Positions 54,904 through 64,000 of a stretch of 64,000 nt of DNA are shown piece after piece (within the stretch, counting starts at the first letter, position 1; each line of letters opens with the position of its first letter). A model generated the notes under the pieces. That model was given only the letters and a program-made list of their open reading frames with translations, did no database searches and was not told the origin of the DNA. The DNA comes from Gaiellasilicea sp963829845 (GTDB lineage Bacteria; Actinomycetota; Thermoleophilia; Gaiellales; Gaiellaceae): positions 62,001-126,000 of the forward strand of contig CAWHKD010000014.1 in NCBI GenBank assembly GCA_963829845.1. Reading direction: 5' to 3'. The position numbers and the translations under genes were made by a program.

Positions 54904-56043
54904 CTAGCGCGTCAGACGCCACGCTGCGCGAAGGCCGAGGCCGGCGCCACTGCGGAGGAGACCCTGCCCGTAGATCCGGCCCGCGAAGCGGACGAGCGCG
55001 TAGATCGAGACGAGGACGAGGACGACAGCGAGCCCATGCTCCCACAGCGGCACGCCGACGAGCGCGCTACGGGCGGGCAGCACGAGCGGTGCGCTCAACG
55101 GGAAGACGGTGAGGAGGTGTGCGAGAAGTCCGTCGGCGTCGGCTGAGAGCGCCACGTAGCCGGCGAAGTAGACGCCGAGCAGCGTGTAGGTAACGGGTTG
55201 TCCGGCCGTTTCCGCGTTCTGCTGGCTGGACGCGAGCGCGCCCGCGGCGGCGTAGGCGACGGCGTAGAGCGCGAATCCGAGCGTGAACCAGGGGATGACC
55301 AGGACCATGTCGCCGGCGAGCTCGGGCGGCGCGTCGAAGACGCCTGCCGCGAGCATGACGGCGGCGAGCCCGGCAATGAGCGCGAGTTGCGCGAATCCGA
55401 GCAGCCCGATCCCGATCACCTTGCCGGCAAGCAGGTCGCGCGGCCGGACCGACGACAGGATCAGTTCGACGACGCGGTTGTTCTTCTCCTCGACGACACC
55501 GCTGATCACCCATTGGCCGTAGAAGGCAAGCGACATGAGCAGGAGCAGGGAACCTGCATACGCAACCAGAACGGCGGCGTCGGTCGAGTCCTGCTCCGGA
55601 GGATGGAGGGTCGCGGTCGTCAGCTCCGGTGCCGGCGGCAGCTGACGGCGAAGCGCACGCACGGCTGCGTCGGCGACGGCCGCCGCCTTGGCATCGACAT
55701 TGGAGCGGAAGACGAGCCGGTCGTCGGACAGCAGCAGCAGCGCGTCGACCTGCTCGGCTTCGAGTGCCTCCCGTCCGGCTGCGGACGACGGCACCACCTG
55801 TAGCCGCACATCGGCGTCGTCGAACGGTTGCGCTGCGCGCTGGAGGGCGGCGGCGAGGCCCGGTGGCGCCGGAGCCGTCACCGCAACCCGGTAGGTCACC
55901 TGCTCATCGACCAGCCGGACGAGCACGGCTGATCCGCCGACGAGCGCCAGGATCAGGACCGTCGACGCGAGAAACGCTTTGCTGCGCAGCCGCTCCCGCA
56001 TGTCGCGCCGGGCGACGAGTGTGATCGCGCTCCGCCCGCTCAC
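54904..56043 (-). CDS. ABC-2 type exporter permease (NatB-like)
   Basis: 379 residues. One TM near the N-terminus (AFLASTVLILALVGGSAVLV), an extracytoplasmic domain of about 170 residues, then five to six TM helices with GVVEEKNNRVVELILSSVRP and DLLAGKVIGIGLLGFAQLAL, the signature of NatB/YhaP-type exporters. The GTG start overlaps the ATPase stop (GTGA). Substrate unknown (Na+ in NatAB). Confidence 0.88.
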   Translation of the reverse strand: MSGRSAITLVARRDMRERLRSKAFLASTVLILALVGGSAVLVRLVDEQVTYRVAVTAPAPPGLAAALQRAAQPFDDADVRLQVVPSSAAGREALEAEQVDALLLLSDDRLVFRSNVDAKAAAVADAAVRALRRQLPPAPELTTATLHPPEQDSTDAAVLVAYAGSLLLLMSLAFYGQWVISGVVEEKNNRVVELILSSVRPRDLLAGKVIGIGLLGFAQLALIAGLAAVMLAAGVFDAPPELAGDMVLVIPWFTLGFALYAVAYAAAGALASSQQNAETAGQPVTYTLLGVYFAGYVALSADADGLLAHLLTVFPLSAPLVLPARSALVGVPLWEHGLAVVLVLVSIYALVRFAGRIYGQGLLRSGAGLGLRAAWRLTR

Positions 56044-56930
56044 GCCGCCACCAGCTCGAGGAAGAGCTCGGAGAGCGTCGGCGGTCCATAGCTGAACGCG
56101 ACGACGTGTGCCGACCGTTCGGCGGCCGCAAGCACCAGCTCGGGATCGACGTCGCGACCGACGTCCAGTCGCAGCCTGCCGTCGCAGCGCTCGGCAAGCT
56201 CGACGCCGGGAACTCCCGGCAGCCACTCCACCGGCGCACCATCGAGCTGGAGCTCGATCCGCCGCCGCCGCGACGCCCTCTTCAGTGCGCCCACATCGCC
56301 GGTGGCGAGGAGTCGGCCGTGGTCGATGATCGTGACCTCTTCACAGATGTGCTCCACCAGCTCGAGCTGATGGCTGGAGAAGAGCACGGCGGCACCGCGG
56401 GCAGCCTCGCCGCGGAGCACATCTGCCAACAGCTGCACCGCGACTGGGTCGAGCCCTGCGAACGGCTCGTCGAGGACGAGCAACTCCGGCTCGTGCACCA
56501 GCGCCGCCGCAAGCTGCGCCCGCTGTTGGTTACCGTGCGAGAGCTCCTCGACCTTCGAGTCCGCCCGCCCGCCGAGTCCAAGACGCTCGAGCCAGAGCGA
56601 TGCGGCAGACCGTGCCGCACCCGCCCCCAAACCGTGTAAGCGCCCGAAGTACTCGAGCTGCTCGCCAACACGCATCCGCGGGTACAGGCCCCGCTCCTCG
56701 GGCATGTACCCGAACCGCAGTCGCTCGGCGATGCCGATCGACCCGCCGTCCCAGAGCACCTCCCCGCTGTCGGGCTCGACGAGGCCGAAGATGGAACGCA
56801 TAACGGTCGTCTTCCCAGCACCGTTCGGGCCGAGAAAGCCGAGCATCCGGCCGCGGGCCACCGAGACCGAGCACCCGTCGAGCGCCTGCACCCCGCCGAA
56901 CCGCTTGCGTATCTCGCTGATGGCGAGCAT
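56040..56930 (-). CDS. ABC exporter ATPase (NatA-like)
   Basis: 296 residues: Walker A LGFLGPNGAGKTTVMRSIFG, signature VEELSHGNQQRAQLAAALVH (LSHGN in place of LSGGQ), Walker B LLVLDEPFAGLDPVAVQLLA, H-loop VLFSSHQLELVEHICEE. The C-terminal DUF4162-like extension is about 70 residues. Starts 8 nt after the tandem stress-protein gene. Confidence 0.92.
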   Translation of the reverse strand: MLAISEIRKRFGGVQALDGCSVSVARGRMLGFLGPNGAGKTTVMRSIFGLVEPDSGEVLWDGGSIGIAERLRFGYMPEERGLYPRMRVGEQLEYFGRLHGLGAGAARSAASLWLERLGLGGRADSKVEELSHGNQQRAQLAAALVHEPELLVLDEPFAGLDPVAVQLLADVLRGEAARGAAVLFSSHQLELVEHICEEVTIIDHGRLLATGDVGALKRASRRRRIELQLDGAPVEWLPGVPGVELAERCDGRLRLDVGRDVDPELVLAAAERSAHVVAFSYGPPTLSELFLELVAA

Positions 56931-56938
56931 CGCTCACA

Positions 56939-57730
56939 TCACGAATCCCGCACGACCAGGACCGACGACCGCGTCTCGTGTGCCAGCCGCTCGCTGAGGC
57001 TACCGAGCGCGCGGATCCCGCGCAGCCCGCGGCTGCCGACGACCATCAGGTCGGTCGTCCCGGAGTAGATGCTGAGCAAGTCGAGCGGGCGCGAGTCGTG
57101 TTCTTTCAGCTCAGGGGCGATCAGCCGTGCGGCCTCCAGGTCGACGCCGCCGTCGCGGGTTGCCGCGACCGCTCGCAGCCCGGCGTCCATGCGACGGGCA
57201 AACGCGCACGCGGCCTCGTAGGCACGTGCGGAGTGCTCCGAACCATCGATTCCGACAATGATCCGCCGCGGCCAGAAGCCGGCGACGATCTCGCCGCGGG
57301 CGATGAGCACGGAGCAGGGAGCCTCATGGAGGAGCTGGGTCGCCACCGAGCCGAGCGCGATCCCGGTCATGCGGGTATGGCCGTGATGTCCGACGACAAC
57401 CGCCGTCGCCGCTTGCCGCTCGACCTCGGCGAGCAGTGCATGCGCCGGGTCTCCCTCGAGCAGCTTGCTCCCGAGCTCGTGCAGCGAACGGGCTGTCACC
57501 GAGCCCTGTTCAAGTGCCGCGCTGGCATCGAGCGTGAGCTCATCCAGGACCTGGCTCATGTTCCAGCCGGCGTGAACAGCTATCGAGGAGTCGTTCGCGG
57601 AGACGACTGTGAGCGATCCCTCGGGGTCGGTCACGAGTGCGGCTGCACGGGCGGCCGCGGCACCGGCGTCGGAGCGGTCGACGCCGCAGACGACTCGGTC
57701 GAAGACGTGGGTAGCGGCCAGCGTGCTCAC
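56939..57730 (-). CDS. tandem universal stress protein
   Basis: 263 residues with two Usp domains: VFDRVVCGVDRSDAGAAAAR with VVVGHHGHTRMTGIALGSVA (ATP loop), and RRIIVGIDGSEHSARAYEAA with MVVGSRGLRGIRALGSLSER (ATP loop). Intact. GTG start at 57730. 17 nt after the small membrane-protein gene and 8 nt before the ABC ATPase, so one operon of stress protein and exporter. Confidence 0.92.
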   Translation of the reverse strand: MSTLAATHVFDRVVCGVDRSDAGAAAARAAALVTDPEGSLTVVSANDSSIAVHAGWNMSQVLDELTLDASAALEQGSVTARSLHELGSKLLEGDPAHALLAEVERQAATAVVVGHHGHTRMTGIALGSVATQLLHEAPCSVLIARGEIVAGFWPRRIIVGIDGSEHSARAYEAACAFARRMDAGLRAVAATRDGGVDLEAARLIAPELKEHDSRPLDLLSIYSGTTDLMVVGSRGLRGIRALGSLSERLAHETRSSVLVVRDS

Positions 57731-57747
57731 CGCTTCTCCTTCGGTGT

Positions 57748-57909
57748 TCAAAGCCGGGGTACTGCGTCTTCGCGCGTGGACGAAGCGCTTCCCCAATGTT
57801 TGATCGTTGTGCCGGCGCGGGCGAATCCGCCCAGCCAGGTGAAGAGCCCGAGCGCGAGCAGGTACCCGGAGCCGAGGACGATCCAGTCGACGATGCCTTC
57901 GCGCCACAT
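57748..57909 (-). CDS. 53-residue single-TM protein
   Basis: MWREGIVDWIVLGSGYLLAL, then GLFTWLGGFARAGTTIKHWG and a short tail; one TM helix at about 8-28. GGAGG lies 7 nt before the ATG, and the stop is 17 nt from the tandem stress-protein start. An operator-like palindrome is 76 bp upstream. First gene of the operon; function unknown. Confidence 0.65.
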   Translation of the reverse strand: MWREGIVDWIVLGSGYLLALGLFTWLGGFARAGTTIKHWGSASSTREDAVPRL

Positions 57910-57984
57910 CGCGGCCTCCATTCGTTGACAGGAAAAGCATCGCCTGCGCTGGCGTCTCTGCCATCAGCGGGGACACGGAGAGGC

Positions 57985-58002
57985 GATCCGTAGTAGCCCC
58001 TG
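57985..58002 (-). promoter_or_regulatory. CTGCGG-type site upstream of the stress-protein/exporter operon
   Basis: Minus-strand reading CAGGGGCTACTACGGATC, 12 of 18 matches to the 15611 site, 76 bp before the start at 57909. A degenerate member, supported mainly by position. Confidence 0.4.
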
Positions 58003-58128
58003 ATCTGCGTCAGCGGCCCAAGAGGACGCGCGGCCATTTGCGAGCAGCCTGATTTACGTGCGCCGACGCTCCCGCTCGTCCGCGACGCCGCAGGACGGCG
58101 ATGGGGCAGCCTGCCCAGCGATCCCACC

Positions 58129-60986
58129 TCAGTCGGTCATCCGCAGCGCGACCGCAGGCCTGATCCGGCTCGCGGCGATCGTCGGCCAGAGCGTCGCGAG
58201 CAGCGACGCGGCGACCGTCCCGACGAGCAGCAGCCCAAGCTGCAGGTAGGGGATCGAGAACGTCATCTCGCCGAAGGAGTCGCTCAGCGAGACGATGTCG
58301 TAGAGCGTGACGAGCGCGAGCACGCAGCCGATCACCGTGCCCTGGATCGCCACGGTCGCCGTCTCGATCGCGAAGCTCCGCCCCACCGTCCGCTTGCCGA
58401 ACCCGAGCGCACGCAGCGTGCCGATCTGGCGCCGCCGCTCCCGTACAGCCCGGATCGTCACCACCGCCGTCCCCGCAATCCCGACGAGGAGCCCGAGCGC
58501 CAGGTAGCCCTGGAAGAGCTGGAAGATCTGACGGTTCATCGTGAAGCTCTCGTCGATGATCGCCCGGAACGAGACCGCTTCCGCGCCGTGCTCGAGGTAC
58601 CGCGCCTGCACGGCCTCGGCGAAGGCGTCCGCGTCGACGCCGCGGCGCAAGCTGGCGTAGAGCCGGTCCGGCGGCGGGGCGTAGCCGAGCAATTCCCGCG
58701 CGCCCTCGGCGCCGTAGAAGAGCCCGCTCTCGATGTAGTAGTCGATCGGGGCGACCGCGGCAACGGTCAGCGTCCGCGTACGGCCGCTCGACGGCTCCGT
58801 GATCGTGATCTTCGTCCCCGGCTCGGCGACGAACTGCGGCGGCCCGCCCGTCATCTGCAGGAAGGCGGCGTCGACGATCGCGAGCGACGGATCGTCGAGC
58901 ACGGCCCTCCACGCCTCCTGATCGGTCGCGAAGCGGCCACGGTCGTCGAGCACCGGCGGGCCGCCGTCGAGGAAGCGCTCGTCGAAGGCAGTCATCCGCC
59001 AGGGCTGTGGGTCGCTCATCCCCTCGACGCGGAAGAGGGCTGTCGCGCGTGTGAGCGGCACAACCTGCGTGACGCCGTCGAGTCCGGCCACCTCCGCAAC
59101 GGCCACCGGGTTGGCTGCGCTCGAGTCGATGACGACGTGGTAGCCGCCGGCGACGTTCGTGGTCGCGCTGTCGATCTCACCGTCGATCATGTGCGCGAGC
59201 GAGGTGATGAAGGTGAGGATGAAGACGACCAGCGCGTACATCGCGATCGTCAGGGCTGTCCGCGACCGCCGCGCGAGCGGGTAGGCAAGCCCAAGCCGAA
59301 GCGAGAGCGACCGGCGCCCGCTCGCGAGCCGGAGCAGTCGGCTCAGCCGCTCCTGCTGCAAGGAGATGAACGTCACGGCGGCCGCGGTCAGGACGACGCC
59401 CTGGACGACGTAGAGCGTGATGCTCGCTCCCTTCGTCGTCGCCGGCACGAGCGCGAACAGCGCGGCTGCCCGAGGACCACCAGGATCGCCGCGAGACTCT
59501 GGACCGCGCTCCGGCGCCCAAGTCGCGCTGCGAACGGCGTCAGCCCGACGATCACGAGCACCGGCCCGAGCAGCAGGCCGAACCCGTCCCGCGCGGACGC
59601 CGCGGCCAGCGTCAGCGCAGCGCCGGCGACCACGGCGAGCGCAGCCGGGACAAGCCTCCAGCCGCTCGGATCGCGTGGTGGCGGCTCCGCGACATCGCGA
59701 ATGGCGCGGATGATGTTCAGGCGGCTGACCCGCAGGCTGGTGCCGACGATGGTCGCCAGCGCGACAGCGAAGCCGATCGAGTAGGCGATCGCGAGGCTGG
59801 CCGGCTCGATTGTCAGCGAGAGATCGAGACGGCTGTGCTCCGAGGCCATCGCGCGCCCCGTCAACTCGACCAGGAGCGCCCCGAGGCCGACACCGGCTGC
59901 GACGCCGAGCACACTCGCGACGGCCGCGTAGACCCAGCCCTCTGTCGCAAACGCGCCGACGAGCTCGCTGCGGCGCATGCCGACGGCGCGCGCCATCCCG
60001 AGCTCCGTCTTCCGCTCGGCGGCGAGCATGACGAAGAGGTTGACGAGCAGCAGCAGCCCGGCGAGGACGCCGAAGCTGCCCGTCGCAGTGAACATCGAGG
60101 TCATGCTCTGCCCGACCGCGTCGGCCGCTTCGAGTAGCGTCCGCTTCGCCGCGTAGACCTGCATGTCGACCTCCGCCTTGGCCGCCACTCGCTCGAGTCG
60201 TGGCACGACCTCGTCCGTCCGCGCTGCGCCGCTCTCGACGCCGCCGCGGTTCGAGACGGCAATCCGCCACCTTGGACGGGCGCTCTCGGCCCCAGTCACC
60301 TGCAGGCGCTCGAAGGTCGCCCAGGAGACGAGCACGTTGCGCGCTTCTGGTTCCCCCTCGAGCGAGAAGCCCGCGAGCCCGAGCCGCGGCAGGACGCGGT
60401 CCACCCGCAGGAGCGTCCGCCGGCCGTAGGCATGGACGGCGATCTGCTCACCGGGGCCGACGCCGAGCGACCGGGCCAGGTCCACCCCGAGCGCGGCGTG
60501 ACCCAAGCCGGGGGTCATCCCACTAATCCCGGTTGCCCGCGCGTCGCCGCCGAACCCTCGCGCAGCCGCGAAGTCGAGCGCGACCAGTTGCGTGCGCGGG
60601 GCGCTGCGCAGTCGTGGCCCGGTCGAGGTGGCCGCGGCCTCGAGCGTCCCGAGCGGGATCACCCCGTCGACGTCTTCGATCTCTGCCCGCTCGAGCTCGC
60701 GCACCAGCAGGCGCTGCTCGCGAGGCCCCTCCACCGAGACGAGCTCGTCGACAGGGCCGAGATGCGTGTGGACGATCTGGCGGATCGACGCGCCCATCGT
60801 GTCCCCGACGACGAGCGATCCCGTGATGATCGCGGCGCCGAGCAGCGAGCCGAGAACCACGAGCGTCGCTTCACGCGGCCGCCGCACCGCGTTTCGCACC
60901 GCAAGTCGGCGCAGGACGGGCCGCCGGGCGAGGATGTAGAGGAAGGGCAGCGAGAGCAGGAGAACAGCTGCGAGCGCCGCGATCAT
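58129..60986 (-). CDS. large FtsX/MacB-family ABC permease, one frameshift
   Basis: About 950 residues after repairing a shift near 59470, with two FtsX-type units of four TM helices each. The first has an N-terminal outer domain and TM core (TGSFGVLAGLLLLVNLFVML; ERKTELGMARAVGMRRSELV), the second GYLALGLLVGIAGTAVVTIR and ERRRQIGTLRALGFGKRTVG. It ends RIRPAVALRMTD. The [ER]xxxIGxxRAxG motif after the TM helix contacts the ATPase encoded upstream. Such systems export lipids or lipoproteins or pass mechanical signals; substrate unknown. ATGA overlap with the ATPase. Confidence 0.9.
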
Positions 60987-61720
60987 GCGAGGGCGACCGG
61001 CGAGGCGACCTCAGGCCGCGCCGCCGCCTCCGGCAAGAGCAGCTCGTCCGCGACGATGCGACCGTCCCTGACGGTGATCAGGCGGTCGGCACGGGCGGCG
61101 ACGCTCGGGTCGTGGGTGACGAGGACAAGTGTCAGGCCCTCGGCATGCAGCTCACAGAGGAGATCCATCACCGCGGCAGCCATCTCGGAGTCGAGGTTGC
61201 CCGTGGGCTCGTCGGCCCAGACCAGTCGCGGCCGGCCCGCCAGCGCTCGCGCGATTGCGACGCGCTGCTGCTCGCCGCCGGAGAGCTCCGGCGGACGGCG
61301 GTCGAGCCGGTGCCCGAGGCCGACGCGGACGAGCGTCTCGCGCGCTCGGCGGCGCGCCTCCGCCTCCGGGACGCGTGCGAGCAGGAGCGGCAGCTCGACG
61401 TTCTCCGTCGCCGTGAAAACGGGGATCAGGTTGAAAGCCTGGAAGATGAAGCCCATCGCCTCTGCCCGATGCCGTGTGCGAGCTCCGTCCGAGAGCTCGT
61501 GGATCGAGTGGCCGTCGACGACGACGCGTCCCTCGTTGATGTCGTCGAGGCCGGAAAGGCAGTTGAGCAGCGTCGTCTTGCCGGAGCCCGACGCCCCCAT
61601 CACGGCCAAAAACTGGCCCTGCGGGACGGCGAGGTCGAGACGCTCGAGCGCGACGACGTCGCTCCCGATCGAGCGATAAACCTTGCGCACTCCCTGGGCA
61701 GCCAGGATCGGGTCGGTCAT
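60983..61720 (-). CDS. ABC ATPase, LolD/MacB type
   Basis: 245 residues: Walker A AVMGASGSGKTTLLNCLSGL, Q-loop GFIFQAFNLIPVFTATENVE, signature PELSGGEQQRVAIARALAGR, Walker B LVWADEPTGNLDSEMAAAVM, H-loop LVLVTHDPSVAARADRLITV. All match the LolD family. The end overlaps the permease start by 4 nt. ATG 61720 (MTDPILA) is chosen by homology length and the GGAGGTGGTCACG before it. Confidence 0.93.
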   Translation of the reverse strand: MTDPILAAQGVRKVYRSIGSDVVALERLDLAVPQGQFLAVMGASGSGKTTLLNCLSGLDDINEGRVVVDGHSIHELSDGARTRHRAEAMGFIFQAFNLIPVFTATENVELPLLLARVPEAEARRRARETLVRVGLGHRLDRRPPELSGGEQQRVAIARALAGRPRLVWADEPTGNLDSEMAAAVMDLLCELHAEGLTLVLVTHDPSVAARADRLITVRDGRIVADELLLPEAAARPEVASPVALA

Positions 61721-61874
61721 CGTGACCACCTCCATTCGCGTCCGTTGCGCTCCCAATATCCGGCCGGGCCGGGGCGGCGGTATCGGTAGAAGGCCGCCGC
61801 CCTGGTTCGGGCGGGAGCGGATTCCGCTCGGAGGTGGAGACGAGCCGCCGCCGCAGAGGGGGAGCTTCGGCGCG

Positions 61875-61892
61875 ATGCGTAGTTCGCCACCG
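61875..61892 (+). promoter_or_regulatory. CTGCGG-type site in the divergent region
   Basis: Minus-strand reading CGGTGGCGAACTACGCAT, 15 of 18 matches to the 15611 site. It is 72 bp before the hydrolase start at 61964 and 155 bp before the divergent ATPase start. Confidence 0.5.
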
Positions 61893-61963
61893 CGGATTCC
61901 GAGTCGCCCCTGATGCCGCGCATTGGGCCGTCGCGGATCGTGAAGCAACGAGAGGAGACAGCG

Positions 61964-63253
61964 ATGGATGTTGTCACCGCCGACGGCCACAGCCGGCGCA
62001 GGTTCCGCATCCAACGCAGGCTGCCGCACTCGCTGCTGCCGCCATCGTCGCGGTCCACGCCGTGACGGATGCGTTCATTGCGCGCGAGCCCGGGGTGCGA
62101 CCAGCCGACCACATCGTGTCGGGCCTGGCGCCGCTCGCATTGATCGTGGCAGCTTGTGGCGCGTTCTGGCTGTCGCGCGCAGGACCGCGTGCCGTCGTCT
62201 CCCTGGTTCTCGGCGCCCTCGCGCTCGAGGGCTTCGCGCTCGCGGTTGCGAACGCGCGTGCAGTGGGTGCGCACGGAGATGACTGGACGGGGTTCGCGCT
62301 GGCGCCCGCCGGACTCACTCTGATCGTCCTCGGGGTCGTGCTTCTTTGGCGCTCGCGCAAGCGGCAGGGCCGCTGGCTGCTCCGGCGGTCTCTCATCGGC
62401 GCCGCCGCGGTGCTCGCCGTCTACTGGCTCGTCATTCCAGTCGGGATCGCGCTGCTGGCGACGCACCGGCCCCACGAGGCCGTGGAGACCGTCGACGTCG
62501 GACGCCCGTCGCGCTCGGTCACGCTGCAGACCGCCGATGGACTCGATCTGCGCGGCCGTTATGTCACGTCACGGAACGGCGCGGCGGTGATCGTCTTCCC
62601 CGGCAACGCCAGCCGCGCGGCTCAGGCGCGTGCGCTCGTCCGTCGCGGCTACGGCGTACTGATGCTCGACATGCGCGGCTATGCGAACAGTGACGGTGAC
62701 GCGAACATGTTCGGCTGGAACGGGAGGAAGGACGTCGACGCCGGTGTGGCGTTCCTCGCGCGCCGCGCGGACGTTCGCGACCGTCGCATCGGAGGCCTCG
62801 GCTTCTCCGTCGGCGGCGAGGTGATGCTGGAAGCCGCAGCCGGAAACCGCGCGCTGCGTGCGGTGGTTGCCGATGGCGCCGGCGAGCGCTCAGTGCGCGA
62901 GTCGCGACTCCGCGGCCGGGCGGGCTTGCTCTCGATGCCGTCGTACCTGGTGCAGACCGCGGCCGTGGCCGTTCTCAGCGGCGACCGACCTCCGCCCTCG
63001 CTCGTCGACCTCGTTCCTCGCATTGCACCCCGTTCCGTGTTGCTGATCGGAGCCGGCAGCGACAACGGCGGCGAGGATCTTCAGCCCCACTACTTCGCGG
63101 CGGCAAAGGAGCCGAAAGCCTTCTGGAAGATCCCGGAGGCCGGCCACACGGGCGGCTTCGCTGCGCGCTCCGCGTGAATACACGCGCCGGCTGATCGAAT
63201 TCTTCGACACAGCCTTGCTCGCGCCGCTACCCGACGGGTTCGAGCTCCCCTGA
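61964..63253 (+). CDS. membrane-anchored alpha/beta hydrolase, two frameshifts
   Basis: About 429 residues: a TM domain of four to five helices (AAALAAAAIVAVHAVTDAFI; SVVLGALALEGFALAV-like; LIGAAAVLAVYWLVIPVGIA) and a hydrolase domain (AVIVFPGNASRAAQARALVR, YGVLMLDMRGYANSDGDANM, nucleophile IGGLGFSVGGEVMLEAAAGN, catalytic-His region IPEAGHTGGF). One shift near 62015 just after the start and one near 63165 (tail PREYTRRLIEFFDTALLAPL). ATG 61964 with GAGGAGA upstream. Substrate unknown; esterase- or peptidase-like. Confidence 0.82.
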
Positions 63254-63297
63254 GCTGCGCGCAGCCCTTCGCGGAGGCGAGCCGCTAGGTTCCAAGG

Positions 63298-64000
63298 ATG
63301 AAGCGACTCCAGGCGCTGATCCCGGTCTCGCACGACCACCACCATGCCCTCGTCGAAGCAAAGCGGCTCCGCCGGGCGGCAGACCGAGACGACGATCCCA
63401 GCGCCGCCGCTACGGCGTTTGTCCGCTTCTTTCGCACATCGAGCGTGCCGCACTTCCGCGAGGAAGAAGAAGCGCTCTTTCCGTTGGTGATCGACGTCGA
63501 GGAGGCGCGCGCATTGCTCGTTCAGGCTCTGCTCGACCATCAGCGCCTGCACGCGCTTGTTGCCGCACTCGAGGCCGGCGGGGACGTGCGCGCGACGATG
63601 CGCGAGCTCGGCGAGCGGCTCGAAGCACATGTTCGTCTCGAGGAGCGGCAGCTCTTCCCGCTGATCGAGCGTGTCGCAGCCGCGGAGCTGGATGGAGCGA
63701 TGGCGACGCCGACGGGAGGCGGCCCCGTATGGGGCGATGCGTCGGACGACCTGAACGCAACGCTCCTCGAATGGAGTGCAGGTGCAGGGCCGCCAGACCA
63801 CGTGAACGATGAGCGCGACGTTCTGGTCTTCGTCGTCGACGGCTCGGCCAAGCTCGCCGTCGAGGGTGAGGAGCGCGCAGCTCGTCCCCGGCGAAGCTGT
63901 CATCGTCCCCAAGAGCACTCGGCGGAGGATCACGGCCGGTCGCGGCGGCGTTCGCTACCTGTCGGTCCACATCAAGCGGCCGCCGCTCCAGATTCGCCCT
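63298..64000 (+). CDS. hemerythrin (HHE)-cupin fusion protein, partial at the window end, one frameshift
   Basis: The frame opens with MKRLQALIPVSHDHHHALVE; the HHE domain (about 1-145) has the expected ligands: HDHHH near 12, HFREEEEALFP near 54, DHQRLH near 80 and HVRLEERQLFP near 108. These are the H...HxxxE...H...HxxxE pattern of hemerythrin-like di-iron proteins. A second domain (about 150 on) reads ATLLEWSAGAGPPDHVNDER, DVLVFVVDGSAKLAVEGEE, then after a shift near 63875 LVPGEAVIVPKSTRRRITAG, a cupin fold. It runs past position 64000. Probably an oxygen, NO or redox sensor; 44 nt after the hydrolase. Confidence 0.8.
   Translation, partial: MKRLQALIPVSHDHHHALVEAKRLRRAADRDDDPSAAATAFVRFFRTSSVPHFREEEEALFPLVIDVEEARALLVQALLDHQRLHALVAALEAGGDVRATMRELGERLEAHVRLEERQLFPLIERVAAAELDGAMATPTGGGPVWGDASDDLNATLLEWSAGAGPPDHVNDERDVLVFVVDGSAKLAVEGEERAARPRRSCHRPQEHSAEDHGRSRRRSLPVGPHQAAAAPDSP

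Overview
The window is high-GC bacterial DNA with GTG and TTG starts, 4-bp start/stop overlaps between genes and an Actinobacteria-like gene set: a SARP regulator, DevS/DevR-like two-component genes, B12-dependent ribonucleotide reductase, tandem universal stress proteins and a phosphoketolase. A deep-branching soil actinobacterium such as a Thermoleophilia member is my best inference; no rRNA is present to prove it. Many genes carry one or more single-base frameshifts, concentrated at about 2.4-23 kb and 52-64 kb, while 23-51 kb is almost clean. Because the peptide reads correctly again after each shift, sequence error is as likely as decay, and I annotate these as whole genes with the shift noted.

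Layout. 0.1-2.5 kb: a secreted protein and an acyl-CoA synthetase. 0.8-12.7 kb: a tRNA-Thr(CGT) integration hotspot, with one intact tRNA (10281-10353) and three partial copies (824-847, 2599-2641, 12665-12707). These bracket an HExxH protein, a TetR-controlled MFS exporter, a membrane-anchored hydrolase, a multicopper oxidase carrying inserted metal-binding domains, and a second segment with a HEAT-repeat protein, an uncharacterised 97-residue domain and a metalloprotease fused to the same domain. 12.8-26.5 kb: a GAF-type histidine kinase and NarL-type regulator next to a stress and acetate-metabolism block. This holds a universal stress protein, an overlapping operon (NirK-like cupredoxin, DsbA, VKOR, phosphoketolase, acetate kinase), a CBS-BON/cupin pair and a GNAT/ADP-forming acyl-CoA synthetase fusion. 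26.9-38.2 kb: housekeeping and envelope genes (ECF-like sigma factor with a membrane tail, holB, tmk, epimerase, PIG-V-like mannosyltransferase, LytR_C protein, O-antigen ligase-like protein, nrdJ). 38.3-43.8 kb: a run of small single-gene units separated by a short dispersed repeat. 44-53.6 kb: a subtilase divergent from a large SARP/ATPase/TPR regulator, then a sugar-type ABC importer. 53.7-64 kb: a second stress block with small membrane proteins, a CoA-binding protein, a NatAB-like ABC exporter, a tandem universal stress protein, a MacB/FtsX-type ABC system, a membrane hydrolase and a hemerythrin-cupin protein running off the end.

The most interesting signal is an imperfect 18-bp palindrome, built on CTGCGG and CCGCAG half-sites, found 60-113 bp upstream of eight transcription units in the two stress blocks (six of the eight lie 72-86 bp from the start codon). 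With the adjacent kinase/regulator pair it suggests an undescribed DevR-like regulon linking stress proteins, thiol and copper redox proteins, acetate metabolism and ABC export.
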